Translations under genes and position numbers: made by a program
Notes under the pieces: model-generated
Told to the model about the DNA's origin: nothing
The model's input: the letters and a program-made list of their open reading frames with translations, nothing else
The model's database searches: none
Source of the DNA: Acetobacteraceae bacterium
GTDB lineage: Bacteria > Pseudomonadota > Alphaproteobacteria > Acetobacterales > Acetobacteraceae
DNA: 64,000 bases
Assembly: GCA_021732665.1 (NCBI GenBank)
Contig: JAKFUL010000027.1
Coordinates: 1-64,000, forward strand
Direction: 5' to 3'
Shown here: positions 37,812 to 45,009 of the stretch, piece after piece
How positions within the stretch are numbered: the stretch's first letter is position 1
Layout: every line of letters starts with the position of its first letter

Positions 37812-38054
37812 TCACTGTGCCGACTTGGCGGCGGTGAACTGCACCGAAGCCAGGGCGGCGGTCGGGGCAGCCGCGTCGTTCGGCACGATGCTGCTGACCG
37901 CGGCGCGCGGCCGGCCCTTGAGGAAGGCCGCGAAATGGTCGGTCGTCAGCAGCAGCGCGGTGTGGACCGACAGCGCGGCCACAACGATCGCCACGAAGCA
38001 GACGGGGATGAAGACGGTGGGGTTCACCACCAGCCACATTCTGCCATTGATCAT
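37812..38054 (-). CDS. pucA: light-harvesting 2 (LH2) alpha polypeptide with extended C-terminus
   Basis: The alpha apoprotein pairs with PucB to bind B800 and B850-type bacteriochlorophyll. The 80-aa product aligns without gaps to LH2 alpha: MINGRMWLVVNPTVFIP at the N-terminus, Trp7, Pro12, Pro17 and the Mg-ligand His31 (SVHTALL). Positions 44-45, which hydrogen-bond the B850 acetyl groups in B800-850 complexes (Tyr44/Trp45), are Phe44-Leu45, the pairing associated with blue-shifted 820-nm complexes. The C-terminus runs some 30 residues beyond the usual end (Ala/Pro/Ser-rich). It lies 12 bp after pucB. Confidence 0.92.
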   Translation of the reverse strand: MINGRMWLVVNPTVFIPVCFVAIVVAALSVHTALLLTTDHFAAFLKGRPRAAVSSIVPNDAAAPTAALASVQFTAAKSAQ

Positions 38055-38066
38055 GGTGCGATCCTC

Positions 38067-38219
38067 CTACTTGAGCCAGGGGGTGAGCTGATAGGCCAGG
38101 AAATGCGCGCAGATGGCGATGAAGCCAAACACGCGGGTTCCGCTGACCAGGTACTTGTGCAGTTCCTCGGCCTCGCCGAGGGTCAGGCCGGTCGGCCAGA
38201 CCTTTTCACCATCAGGCAT
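38067..38219 (-). CDS. pucB: light-harvesting 2 (LH2) beta polypeptide
   Basis: This 50-aa protein reads [19 protein letters not shown] at the N-terminus, then [15 protein letters not shown] and [13 protein letters not shown]. The central His39 is the B850 ligand, His21 and Arg29 match the B800-side residues of LH2 beta, and the TPWL end is diagnostic. GGAGG lies 7 nt before ATG 38219 and AGGAGG at its end serves pucA. The VWPTGLT lead and TPWLK terminus match PucB rather than PufB. It is the first gene of pucBAC. Confidence 0.95.
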   Translation of the reverse strand: MPDGEKVWPTGLTLGEAEELHKYLVSGTRVFGFIAICAHFLAYQLTPWLK

Positions 38220-38544
38220 AGTCAGTTCCTCCGTTTTGACCAGGACACGTAATGTGCCGAACCCGGAAGCGGGCTCCTCGTGGCCGCGAGGGCACGCGCG
38301 CGCCCCGCGGCAATGCCGCTGTTGCGAGGGCTTTCCTCGCGGCTGTCGGGGGTGCCTTCGTGGAAGGTGCGTCGGATGCCGTCATCGCAATCCTCGGAAG
38401 GTGGTCGAAGCAGCCCACCCGAACTGTCAATGCAAATTGACGCTTTCAAGTGTCAATTTAACCGAGCACGCCGCGAGAGCCGATGTCAAGCGTTCGCTCG
38501 AGCGGGCTTTCCAGATCTTCATGTATGAAAGCGCGAAGCGGCGC
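38220..38544 (-). promoter_or_regulatory. puc upstream control region with TGTCAA boxes
   Basis: This 325-bp gap has no credible gene. Its distal part (about 38415-38490) is AT-rich against the local background and carries three direct TGTCAA boxes at 38425, 38451 and 38484 (TTGACA as read on the minus strand). The first forms TGT-N12-ACG (38425-38442), one base from the PpsR/CrtJ consensus TGT-N12-ACA, with arms TGTCAA and TTGACG. PpsR represses antenna and pigment genes under oxygen. A clear -10 box could not be fixed by eye. Confidence 0.5.
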
Positions 38545-39075
38545 TCAGCCGATGGCGAAGACGCCCAGTCCCAGCATTCCGCCGGCCAGCAGCGCGTAGA
38601 GCGGGCTGCGGTTGCTGCGCCAGATGAACAGCGCCGAGCCCGCGGTGATGAAGGGGGCGAGGAAGAACGCCGCCGCCGCGTCGCCCAGGATGAAGCCCGA
38701 GGCGCCCATCAGGCCGAGCGCCAGCGGCACCAGCCCGGCCTGTGCCGGCTTGATCCACCACGCGCCTTTCAACGCCTCCAGCCAGCCCGCCACGGTCCAG
38801 GCCAGGCAGGCGGCGGGCGTGAGGATGCCGATGGTGGCCAGCGCCATGCCGCCCCAGCCGCCGATCGCCATGCCCATGACGCTGGCGGAGAGGATGTTGG
38901 GCCCCGGTGCCGCCTGGGCCAGGGCGTAGAGCTGGGAGAAGGTGGCGTCATCCAGCCAGCCCCGGCTATCGACCAGGATGCGGTGCATCTCGGGCGCCAG
39001 CGCGTTGGCGCCGCCCACCGCCAGCAGCGAGAGCATGCAGAAGGTCAGGAGAAGGTCGAGGGGCGAGGGGCTCAT
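38545..39075 (-). CDS. chromate transporter family protein, second half (short-chain CHR)
   Basis: This 176-aa membrane protein is homologous to the CHR domain: LLLTFCMLSLLAVGGANALAPEM near the N-terminus and ALAQAAPGPNILSASVMGM near residue 50. It pairs with the neighbouring gene as a split (short-chain) chromate transporter; the two would make a heterodimer equivalent to one fused ChrA. Its ATG overlaps the stop of the partner gene (ATGA). Confidence 0.88.
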   Translation of the reverse strand: MSPSPLDLLLTFCMLSLLAVGGANALAPEMHRILVDSRGWLDDATFSQLYALAQAAPGPNILSASVMGMAIGGWGGMALATIGILTPAACLAWTVAGWLEALKGAWWIKPAQAGLVPLALGLMGASGFILGDAAAAFFLAPFITAGSALFIWRSNRSPLYALLAGGMLGLGVFAIG

Positions 39076-39620
39076 GCGCGGCGCGCCCGGTAGAGCGCCA
39101 TCCCCACGCAGATCGGCCCCATGACCAGGATGATCCAGCCCAGCGGCACCCGCCACCAGGCGGCAAGCGCCGCGATGACCAGGATGGCGACGATCTGCTC
39201 CGGCGGCGGCTTAAGCTTGAAGCCGGATTTCAGCGCCGCCCCCAGCGCCATGCCGGCGGCGGCCGCGGCCACCCCCTTCATGAAGGCGTCGATCCAGGGA
39301 TTCTGGCCGTATTCCTGCCAGACCAGCACCAGCGCCAGCACGATGCAAAGCGGCAGCAGGAAGAAGCCGCCGACAGCGGCGAGTGATCCGGCGAGGCCAT
39401 GGCACCTGCGGCCATACATCACCGCGAAATTACCGATATTCGGGCCGGGCAGCACCTGGGCCAGGCCCAGCAGCTCGGCATATTCGCGCTCGGTCAGCCA
39501 GCCCCGGCTTTCGACCAGCACCTGCCGCGCCCAGGCCACGGCTCCGCCAAAGGCGAGGCCGCCGATTTGCAGGAAGCCAAGGAAGAGTTCGCCTGTGGAA
39601 GGCACGCGCTGTTCGTTCAT
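39072..39620 (-). CDS. chromate transporter family protein, first half (short-chain CHR)
   Basis: This 182-aa membrane protein has GELFLGFLQIGGLAFGGAVAW at the N-terminus and the CHR motif GLAQVLPGPNIGNFAVMYGR near residue 53. It lies directly upstream of, and overlaps, the second CHR gene. CHR proteins export chromate, or import it in some species; no chrB or other metal gene is present. ATG 39620 gives the family N-terminus. Confidence 0.88.
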   Translation of the reverse strand: MNEQRVPSTGELFLGFLQIGGLAFGGAVAWARQVLVESRGWLTEREYAELLGLAQVLPGPNIGNFAVMYGRRCHGLAGSLAAVGGFFLLPLCIVLALVLVWQEYGQNPWIDAFMKGVAAAAAGMALGAALKSGFKLKPPPEQIVAILVIAALAAWWRVPLGWIILVMGPICVGMALYRARRA

Positions 39621-39666
39621 GCCCGATAGCCAAGGCCGGGCCGGCCGCGCTGTCCAGGGGGGCGCG

Positions 39667-39933
39667 CTACTGCGTGACGCCGATGCGGACGAGAGCGAGT
39701 GCGAAGGCCATGATACCGAAAGTGACACCGGCGCCGCCGGCCAGCAATGTCCAGGCGGTGGGGAGCTGCGATACGCGGCCCTTCACATCCAGCAGATCGG
39801 TCTCGACGCGGCGGAAACGCTCCTCGAAGCGGTCGAAGCGGCTTTCCAGGCGGTCGAGGCGGGCCTCGATGCGCAGGATGGCTTCCAGCGTGCGGGTATC
39901 GGCGGTGAGGGCCGGTGGCGTCTGGTCGGGCAT
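39667..39933 (-). CDS. small coiled-coil membrane-anchored hypothetical protein
   Basis: This 88-aa protein has a charged heptad-like repeat (RIEARLDRLESRFDRFEE, continuing to residue 50) followed by one C-terminal membrane helix (residues 60-82). The coiled coil comes from short near-repeats of an RLD/RFE unit, visible in the DNA as well. Membrane-tethered coiled coils of this type are common and uncharacterised. It is on the same strand as asd and the chromate genes but has its own spacing. Confidence 0.7.
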   Translation of the reverse strand: MPDQTPPALTADTRTLEAILRIEARLDRLESRFDRFEERFRRVETDLLDVKGRVSQLPTAWTLLAGGAGVTFGIMAFALALVRIGVTQ

Positions 39934-39989
39934 GGCGGCAGATGTGGCGCGGCGCGCGGCGCGGTGCAAGCCCGCGCCGCCCGGCCGTA

Positions 39990-41021
39990 TCAGGCCGCCT
40001 GCTTCTCCAGCAACTTCATCTTCACCAGCGCCTCGGCAATCTGCACCGCGTTCAGCGCCGCACCCTTGCGAAGATTGTCCGCGACGCACCAGAAGGCCAG
40101 CCCGTGCTCCACCGTCGGGTCCTTCCGCAGCCGCGACACATACACGTCATCCTCATGCACCGCGTCGAGCTGGGTAATGTAGCCGCCATCCTCGCGCTTA
40201 TCGAAGACGGAGAGCCCCGGCATCTTCTTCCACGCCGCCCGCGCTTGCGCCTCGGTGATCGCGGTCTCGAACTCCACATGCACCGCCTCGGCATGGCCGA
40301 TGAAGACCGGCACGCGCACGCAGGTCGCGCTCACGCGGATGTCGGGGTCCAGGATCTTCCTGGTCTCGGCCGCCATCTTCCACTCTTCCTTCGTGAAACC
40401 GTCATCCATGAACTTGTCGATATGCGGGATGCAGTTGAAGGCGATGGGCTTGGTGAACTGCTCGACCACCGGCGGATCGTTCACGAAGCTGCCCTTGGAC
40501 TGCGAGAACAGCTCATCCATGCCCTCCTTCCCCGCGCCCGAGACCGACTGGTAGGTCGCCACCACCACGCGCCTGATCCGCGCGATGTCGTGCAGGGGCT
40601 TGAGCGCCACCAGCATCTGGATCGTGGAGCAATTCGGGTTGGCGATGATCCGCCGCTTCTTGAACAGATGCAGCTGGTGCGAATTCACCTCCGGCACGAT
40701 CAGCGGGATGTCGGCATCCATGCGGAAATGGCTGGTATTGTCGATCACCACACAGCCGGCGGCCGCCGCGCGCGGCGCATGCACGGCCGAAATCGCCGCA
40801 CCGGGAGAGAACAGGCCGATGTCGAAGCCGGTAAAGTCAAAGGTTTCCAGGTTCTGGCATTTCAGCACGGTCTTCTCGCCGAAGCTGATTTGCTGGCCGA
40901 CCGAACGCGCCGAGGCCAGGGCCACGACTTCGCTCACCGGGAAGTTCCGCTCCGACAGCGTCTTCAGGATTTCCCGCCCCACCGCACCGGTGGCGCCCAC
41001 AACCGCAACCCGATAGCCCAT
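39990..41021 (-). CDS. asd: aspartate-semialdehyde dehydrogenase
   Basis: Asd reduces aspartyl phosphate to the semialdehyde for lysine/DAP, threonine and methionine. The 343-aa product has VAVVGATGAVGREIL at the N-terminus, the catalytic Cys in ANPNCSTIQ near residue 133, QSVSGAGKEG near 161 and a HIDKFM/RVPVFIGHAEAVHVEF region near 250. ATG 41021 is chosen for the Rossmann start; the longer open frame upstream is non-coding. Confidence 0.96.
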   Translation of the reverse strand: MGYRVAVVGATGAVGREILKTLSERNFPVSEVVALASARSVGQQISFGEKTVLKCQNLETFDFTGFDIGLFSPGAAISAVHAPRAAAAGCVVIDNTSHFRMDADIPLIVPEVNSHQLHLFKKRRIIANPNCSTIQMLVALKPLHDIARIRRVVVATYQSVSGAGKEGMDELFSQSKGSFVNDPPVVEQFTKPIAFNCIPHIDKFMDDGFTKEEWKMAAETRKILDPDIRVSATCVRVPVFIGHAEAVHVEFETAITEAQARAAWKKMPGLSVFDKREDGGYITQLDAVHEDDVYVSRLRKDPTVEHGLAFWCVADNLRKGAALNAVQIAEALVKMKLLEKQAA

Positions 41022-41083
41022 GTTACAATGCTCCGAAATCGAGCGGTTTTCATAAGCCGCGCGCTGTGCGGGCGCAATCGGCA

Positions 41084-41106
41084 AGCAATGCGCCGGCCGC
41101 ATTGCT
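41084..41106. promoter_or_regulatory. inverted repeat in the asd / patatin divergent promoter
   Basis: AGCAATGCG (41084-41092) and CGCATTGCT (41098-41106) form a 9-bp inverted repeat around CCGGC. Further half-sites of the same kind (CGCAAT before, CATTGCG after) nest around it. It lies between divergent asd and the patatin/acetoacetate operon. It is a candidate operator; a hairpin in the leader is the alternative. Confidence 0.5.
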
Positions 41107-41191
41107 GTAACCTCATTGCGATAGTCGGCGAAGGTCAGGCATCGGATTACTGCGGTGTGCAGCAGGTCCTTCAGCAACAGGAGTTCACCCC

Positions 41192-42337
41192 ATGGCGGCC
41201 GAAAAGCGGACATCCCGCACCCCAGCCTATGACAAGAAGGTGGCGCTCGTGCTGCAGGGCGGCGGCGCGCTGGGCAGCTACCAGGCCGGCGTGTTCGAGG
41301 CGCTGAACGAGACGAGCTACGAGCCGGACTGGGTCGCCGGCATTTCCATCGGTGCCATCAACGCCGCCATCATCGCCGGCAATCCGCGTGAGCAGCGGGT
41401 GGCGAAGCTGCGGGAATTCTGGAACGAGATCACTGGCTCGCCCCCATTCTGGCCGGACCTGCCGCAGGCCTTCCTGCACGGCGCGCTGGGCGACTGGCGG
41501 GGTTCGGGCGCCAATGCCGCGCTGCTGTTCGGCCAACCCGGCTTTTTCCAGCCGCTCAACCCGCTCTCCTGGTTCGGCGCGCAGAAGCCGGTCAGCTATT
41601 ACGACACCTCCGCGTTGCAGAGCACGCTGGAGCGGCTGGTGGATTTCGACCGGATCAACGCGAAGGAGATGCGCTTCAGCGTGGGCGCGGTGAATGTCCG
41701 CAACGGCAATTTCGCCTATTTCGACAATGCCCACATCAAGATCCGCGCCGCCCACGTCATGGCCTCCGGCGCGCTGCCGCCGGGCTTCCCCGCGGTCGAG
41801 ATCGATGGCGAGCATTACTGGGATGGCGGACTCGTTTCCAACACCCCGCTGCAATATGTGCTGGACACTATTCCCCGGCGCTCCCGCCTGACCTTCCAGG
41901 TCGATGTCTTCCCCGCCCGCGGCACGGTGCCGGGGGATCTCGACGAGGTCACCGAGCGCGAGAAGGACATCCGCTTTTCCAGCCGCACCCGCGCGGGGAC
42001 CGAGGAGTTCCGCCACACCCACACCATGCGGCACCTCATCAACAACATGATCGAGAAGCTGCCGCCCGAGATCCGCAACACGGCGGAAGCCGAAGCGCTG
42101 TACCAATATGGCTGCGTCACCACGATGGATATCGCCCAGCTGGTCTATCGGCCCGCCATGCCGCAGGGCAAGGCGAAGGATTACGAGTTCAGCCGCCGCA
42201 TCATGGAGGAGCGCTGGTCCCAGGGCCTGTCGGACGCCACCGCCACGCTGGCCGCCTCGCCCTGGCTGGAGCCCATGCCGCATGATGTGGGTGTTCGCAC
42301 CTTCGACGTGCTTCGCCCCAAACCGCAAAAATCCTGA
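41192..42337 (+). CDS. patatin-like phospholipase family hydrolase (DUF3734 type)
   Basis: This 381-aa protein has the patatin oxyanion loop VLQGGGALGSYQAG near residue 22, the nucleophile GISIGA near 50 (Ser52) and the catalytic Asp in YWDGGLVSNTPL near 208. The C-terminal 110 residues fit the DUF3734 extension. Patatins are lipid acyl hydrolases. It starts a plus-strand operon with two acetoacetate-decarboxylase-like genes and 3-hydroxybutyrate dehydrogenase, so a role in polyhydroxybutyrate or ketone-body metabolism is suggested by context. Confidence 0.87.
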   Translation: MAAEKRTSRTPAYDKKVALVLQGGGALGSYQAGVFEALNETSYEPDWVAGISIGAINAAIIAGNPREQRVAKLREFWNEITGSPPFWPDLPQAFLHGALGDWRGSGANAALLFGQPGFFQPLNPLSWFGAQKPVSYYDTSALQSTLERLVDFDRINAKEMRFSVGAVNVRNGNFAYFDNAHIKIRAAHVMASGALPPGFPAVEIDGEHYWDGGLVSNTPLQYVLDTIPRRSRLTFQVDVFPARGTVPGDLDEVTEREKDIRFSSRTRAGTEEFRHTHTMRHLINNMIEKLPPEIRNTAEAEALYQYGCVTTMDIAQLVYRPAMPQGKAKDYEFSRRIMEERWSQGLSDATATLAASPWLEPMPHDVGVRTFDVLRPKPQKS

Positions 42338-42350
42338 AGGAGAGAGCCGC

Positions 42351-43091
42351 TTGACGCCCCAGGAGCTGCGTGCCCGCGCCTATGCCATGCCGATCAACAG
42401 CCCGGCCTATCCGCTGGGCCCCTACCGCTACAATGACCGGGAGGTGCTGAGCATCGGCTACCGCACCGATCCTGCGGCGCTTGAGGCCGTGGTGCCCGAG
42501 CCGCTGCGGCCTGCCGGCGACGAGGCACGCTGCAACTTCACCCGCATCGAGGACAGCACGGGCTTCGGCCATTACAACATCGCGGCCCAGATCATCCCGG
42601 TGCTGCTGCCCGGCGGCGAGGCGGCCAACTACACCCGCTTCATGTTCGTCGATGCCCATCCGCCCAGCGCCGGCGGGCGGGAGCTTTGGGGCTTTCCGCA
42701 GAAGCTGGGCGCGCCCAGTCTGCGGGTGGAGCACGACACGCTGGTCGGCCGGCTCGATCTCGGCCGGCTCAACGTCGCCATCGCGTCGATGGGCTTCAAG
42801 CACCAGGTGCTGGCGGCCGAGGATGCGCTGGCCGGCCTCGCCACCCCCGGCGTGCTGCTGAAGATCATGCCGCATGTCGATGGCAGCCCGGCGGTCTGCG
42901 AATTGGTGCGCTACAGCTTCAGCGACATCAAGCTGGCGGGCGCCTGGATGGGCCCGGCCTCGCTCAGCCTGCACCCGCATGCCCTGGCGCCGCTCGCCTC
43001 GCTGCCGGTGCGCGAGGTGCTGTGGGGCGCGCATGTCGTCGCCGACATGACGCTCGATCTGGGCACCATCATCCATGACTACCTGGCCTGA
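42351..43091 (+). CDS. acetoacetate decarboxylase-like protein lacking the Schiff-base lysine
   Basis: This 246-aa protein starts at TTG 42351 behind a strong AAGGAGAG. Its overall fold matches acetoacetate decarboxylase ([43 protein letters not shown]). At the catalytic position, FPKK of true decarboxylases reads FPQK, so the Schiff-base Lys115 equivalent is Gln117. The Glu76 equivalent is also lost (YNIAAQ for YTESGQ). It is therefore probably not a standard decarboxylase. It is 12 bp before an intact paralog. Confidence 0.85.
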   Translation: MTPQELRARAYAMPINSPAYPLGPYRYNDREVLSIGYRTDPAALEAVVPEPLRPAGDEARCNFTRIEDSTGFGHYNIAAQIIPVLLPGGEAANYTRFMFVDAHPPSAGGRELWGFPQKLGAPSLRVEHDTLVGRLDLGRLNVAIASMGFKHQVLAAEDALAGLATPGVLLKIMPHVDGSPAVCELVRYSFSDIKLAGAWMGPASLSLHPHALAPLASLPVREVLWGAHVVADMTLDLGTIIHDYLA

Positions 43092-43103
43092 GGGAGAGCC
43101 GCC

Positions 43104-43841
43104 ATGAAAGCCCAGGACGTCCTGAAGCGCGCCTTCGCCATGCCGCTGGAGAACCCCTCCTACCCGCCCGGCCCGTATCGCTTCGTGAACCGCGAATACC
43201 TCATCATCACCTACCGCACCGACCCGGCCCTGCTGCGCGCCATGGTGCCCGAGCCGCTGGAGATCATCGAGCCGGTGGTGAAATACGAGTTCATCCGCAT
43301 GCCGGATTCCACCGGCTTCGGCGACTATACCGAGAGTGGGCAGGTGGTGCCGGTGCGGTATAATGGCGTCAATGGCGGCTATGTCCATGCGATGTATCTG
43401 GATGTCGATCCGCCGATCGCCGGCGGGCGGGAGTTGTGGGGCTTCCCCAAGAAGCTCGCCAACCCCTCGCTGCGGGTGGAGCATGACGTGCTGGTGGGCA
43501 CGCTGGATTTCGGCCCGGTGCGGGTCGCCACCGGCACCATGGGCTACAAGCACACCAGGCTGCCGGACGACAAAATTCTGCACGCGCTGGGCGAGCCGGG
43601 GTTTCTGCTGAAGATCATCCCGCATGTCGATGGCAGCCCGCGGATCTGCCAGCTCGTGCGCTACACTCTGCGCGACATCGTGGTGCAGGGGGGCTGGACC
43701 GGCCCGGCGGCGTTGGAGTTGGAACCGCACGCGCTGGCGCCCGTGGCGTCCCTGCCGGTGCTGGAGGTGCTCTCCGCCACCCATCTCATCGCCGACATCA
43801 CCCTCGACCTGGGTGAAGTCGTGCATGATTATCTCGCCTGA
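43104..43841 (+). CDS. acetoacetate decarboxylase, intact active site
   Basis: This 245-aa protein is close to the Clostridium enzyme along its length: [24 protein letters not shown] with Glu77, and [10 protein letters not shown] with the Schiff-base Lys116 and pKa-lowering Lys117. It would convert acetoacetate to acetone and CO2 through a lysine imine. It lies between the degenerate paralog and a 3-hydroxybutyrate dehydrogenase whose product is acetoacetate, so a short pathway from 3-hydroxybutyrate is encoded here. Confidence 0.9.
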   Translation: MKAQDVLKRAFAMPLENPSYPPGPYRFVNREYLIITYRTDPALLRAMVPEPLEIIEPVVKYEFIRMPDSTGFGDYTESGQVVPVRYNGVNGGYVHAMYLDVDPPIAGGRELWGFPKKLANPSLRVEHDVLVGTLDFGPVRVATGTMGYKHTRLPDDKILHALGEPGFLLKIIPHVDGSPRICQLVRYTLRDIVVQGGWTGPAALELEPHALAPVASLPVLEVLSATHLIADITLDLGEVVHDYLA

Positions 43842-43866
43842 CCCGTTTCAACCGAAGGAATTTCCC

Positions 43867-44649
43867 ATGCAGTCCCTTGAAGGCCAGGTCGCCATCGTCA
43901 CCGGCGCCGCGTCGGGCATCGGCCGCGCCATCGCCAAGCGCTTCGCCGAGGACGGCGCCATCGTCGTGATCGCCGACCTCATGCTGCCCGCCGCCCAGGC
44001 CACCGTGGCCGAGTTCGAGGCCGCCGGGCACCGCGCGCTCGCCGTCGCCATGGACGTGACCAGCGAGGAGCAGGTCGAGGCCGGCGTGGCCGCCACCATG
44101 GCCGCCTTCGGCCGGATCGATGTGCTGGTCAGCAATGCCGGCATCCAGATCGTCCATCCGATCGACGAATTCCCGTTCTCGGAATGGAAGAAGATGATGG
44201 CGATCCATCTCGATGGCGCCTTCCTGACCACCAAGGCCTGCCTGAAGCACATGTACGCGGCCAAGCGCGGCAGCGTGGTCTATATCGGCTCGGTGCATTC
44301 GAAGGAGGCCTCGGTGCTCAAGGCGCCCTATGTCACCGCCAAGCACGGGCTGATCGGCCTGTCCAAGACGCTGGCCAAGGAGGGCGCCAAGTATGGCGTG
44401 CGCTCCAACGTCGTCTGCCCCGGCTTCGTCCGCACGCCGCTGGTGGAGAAGCAGATCCCCGAGCAGGCCAAGGCGCTGGGCATCACCGAGGCGGAGGTGA
44501 TCAAGAACATCATGCTGAAGGACACGGTGGATGGCGAATTCACCACCGTGGATGACGTGGCGGACGCGGTGCTGTTCTTCGCCGGCGCCTCGACCAACGC
44601 GCTGACCGGGCAGTCGATCATCGTCAGCCATGGCTGGTCGATGGAATGA
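43867..44649 (+). CDS. 3-hydroxybutyrate dehydrogenase (SDR)
   Basis: This 260-aa short-chain dehydrogenase has the TGAASGIG cofactor loop near residue 13, [11 protein letters not shown] near 90, catalytic Ser in [10 protein letters not shown] near 140 and the YVTAKHG Tyr-Lys pair near 155. The [13 protein letters not shown] and [14 protein letters not shown] segments are typical of bdhA-type enzymes that interconvert 3-hydroxybutyrate and acetoacetate with NAD. A generic SDR is the alternative, but the neighbours favour BdhA. Confidence 0.88.
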   Translation: MQSLEGQVAIVTGAASGIGRAIAKRFAEDGAIVVIADLMLPAAQATVAEFEAAGHRALAVAMDVTSEEQVEAGVAATMAAFGRIDVLVSNAGIQIVHPIDEFPFSEWKKMMAIHLDGAFLTTKACLKHMYAAKRGSVVYIGSVHSKEASVLKAPYVTAKHGLIGLSKTLAKEGAKYGVRSNVVCPGFVRTPLVEKQIPEQAKALGITEAEVIKNIMLKDTVDGEFTTVDDVADAVLFFAGASTNALTGQSIIVSHGWSME

Positions 44650-44653
44650 CGCC

Positions 44654-44872
44654 GTGAGCCTGGGTGCCGCGCAGGCCTTGCTGCAGTTCGCCACGCTGTA
44701 CGGCGCGGCGGGTTTCGGCGTGGGGGTCGCCTTCCTGGTCTTCGGGCTGGATCGCTGCGACCCGGCGGCGCGCGGCGCGTATGGCTTCCGGCCGCTGCTG
44801 CTGCCGGGGTTGATCTTGCTCTGGCCGCTGGTGCTGTGGCGCTGGTTGGCGCGGGCGGGGGTGGAACACTGA
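44654..44872 (+). CDS. small two-helix membrane protein of the Rieske cluster
   Basis: This 72-aa product of GTG 44654 has two hydrophobic segments (about residues 12-34 and 48-64) joined by a FGLDRCDPAARGAYGFRP loop with one Cys. No family was recognised. Its stop shares a base with the next ATG (TGATG), tying it to the downstream 45-aa and Rieske genes; it lies 4 bp after the dehydrogenase gene. Confidence 0.65.
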   Translation: MSLGAAQALLQFATLYGAAGFGVGVAFLVFGLDRCDPAARGAYGFRPLLLPGLILLWPLVLWRWLARAGVEH

Positions 44873-45009
44873 TGCGGCGGCGGCATATTTCCTGGCATGG
44901 CCGCGTCTGGCTGGTTCTGGCGCTGCTGCTGCCGGGTATCCTGCTCGCCTCGGTGCTGGCGCGGCAGGACCGGCCGGCCGAGGCGCCGGTGCGGATCGCC
45001 CCACCATGA
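44872..45009 (+). CDS. 45-aa single-helix membrane peptide of the Rieske cluster
   Basis: This tiny frame reads MRRRHISWHGRVWLVLALLL and ends in PVRIAPP. It has a basic lead, one membrane helix (residues 12-28) and a short, probably periplasmic tail. Its ATG overlaps the preceding stop and its own stop overlaps the Rieske gene start (ATGA). The coding case rests on this tight coupling and the sensible topology. The function is unknown. Confidence 0.6.
   Translation: MRRRHISWHGRVWLVLALLLPGILLASVLARQDRPAEAPVRIAPP

Noticed and set aside
37795-38037. 80-codon minus-strand frame overlapping pucA
   Set aside because: It is a shifted frame of pucA; the real frame shows the LH2 alpha residues including His31.
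38212-38449. Short frames on both strands in the puc upstream region
   Set aside because: None has a domain or a good start, and they overlap the pucB leader and the operator-like boxes.
39600-39933. Tandem repeat in the small coiled-coil gene as a possible mobile or CRISPR-like repeat
   Set aside because: The repetition follows codons of a heptad coiled coil (RLD/RFE units) and stays in frame, so it is protein-driven.
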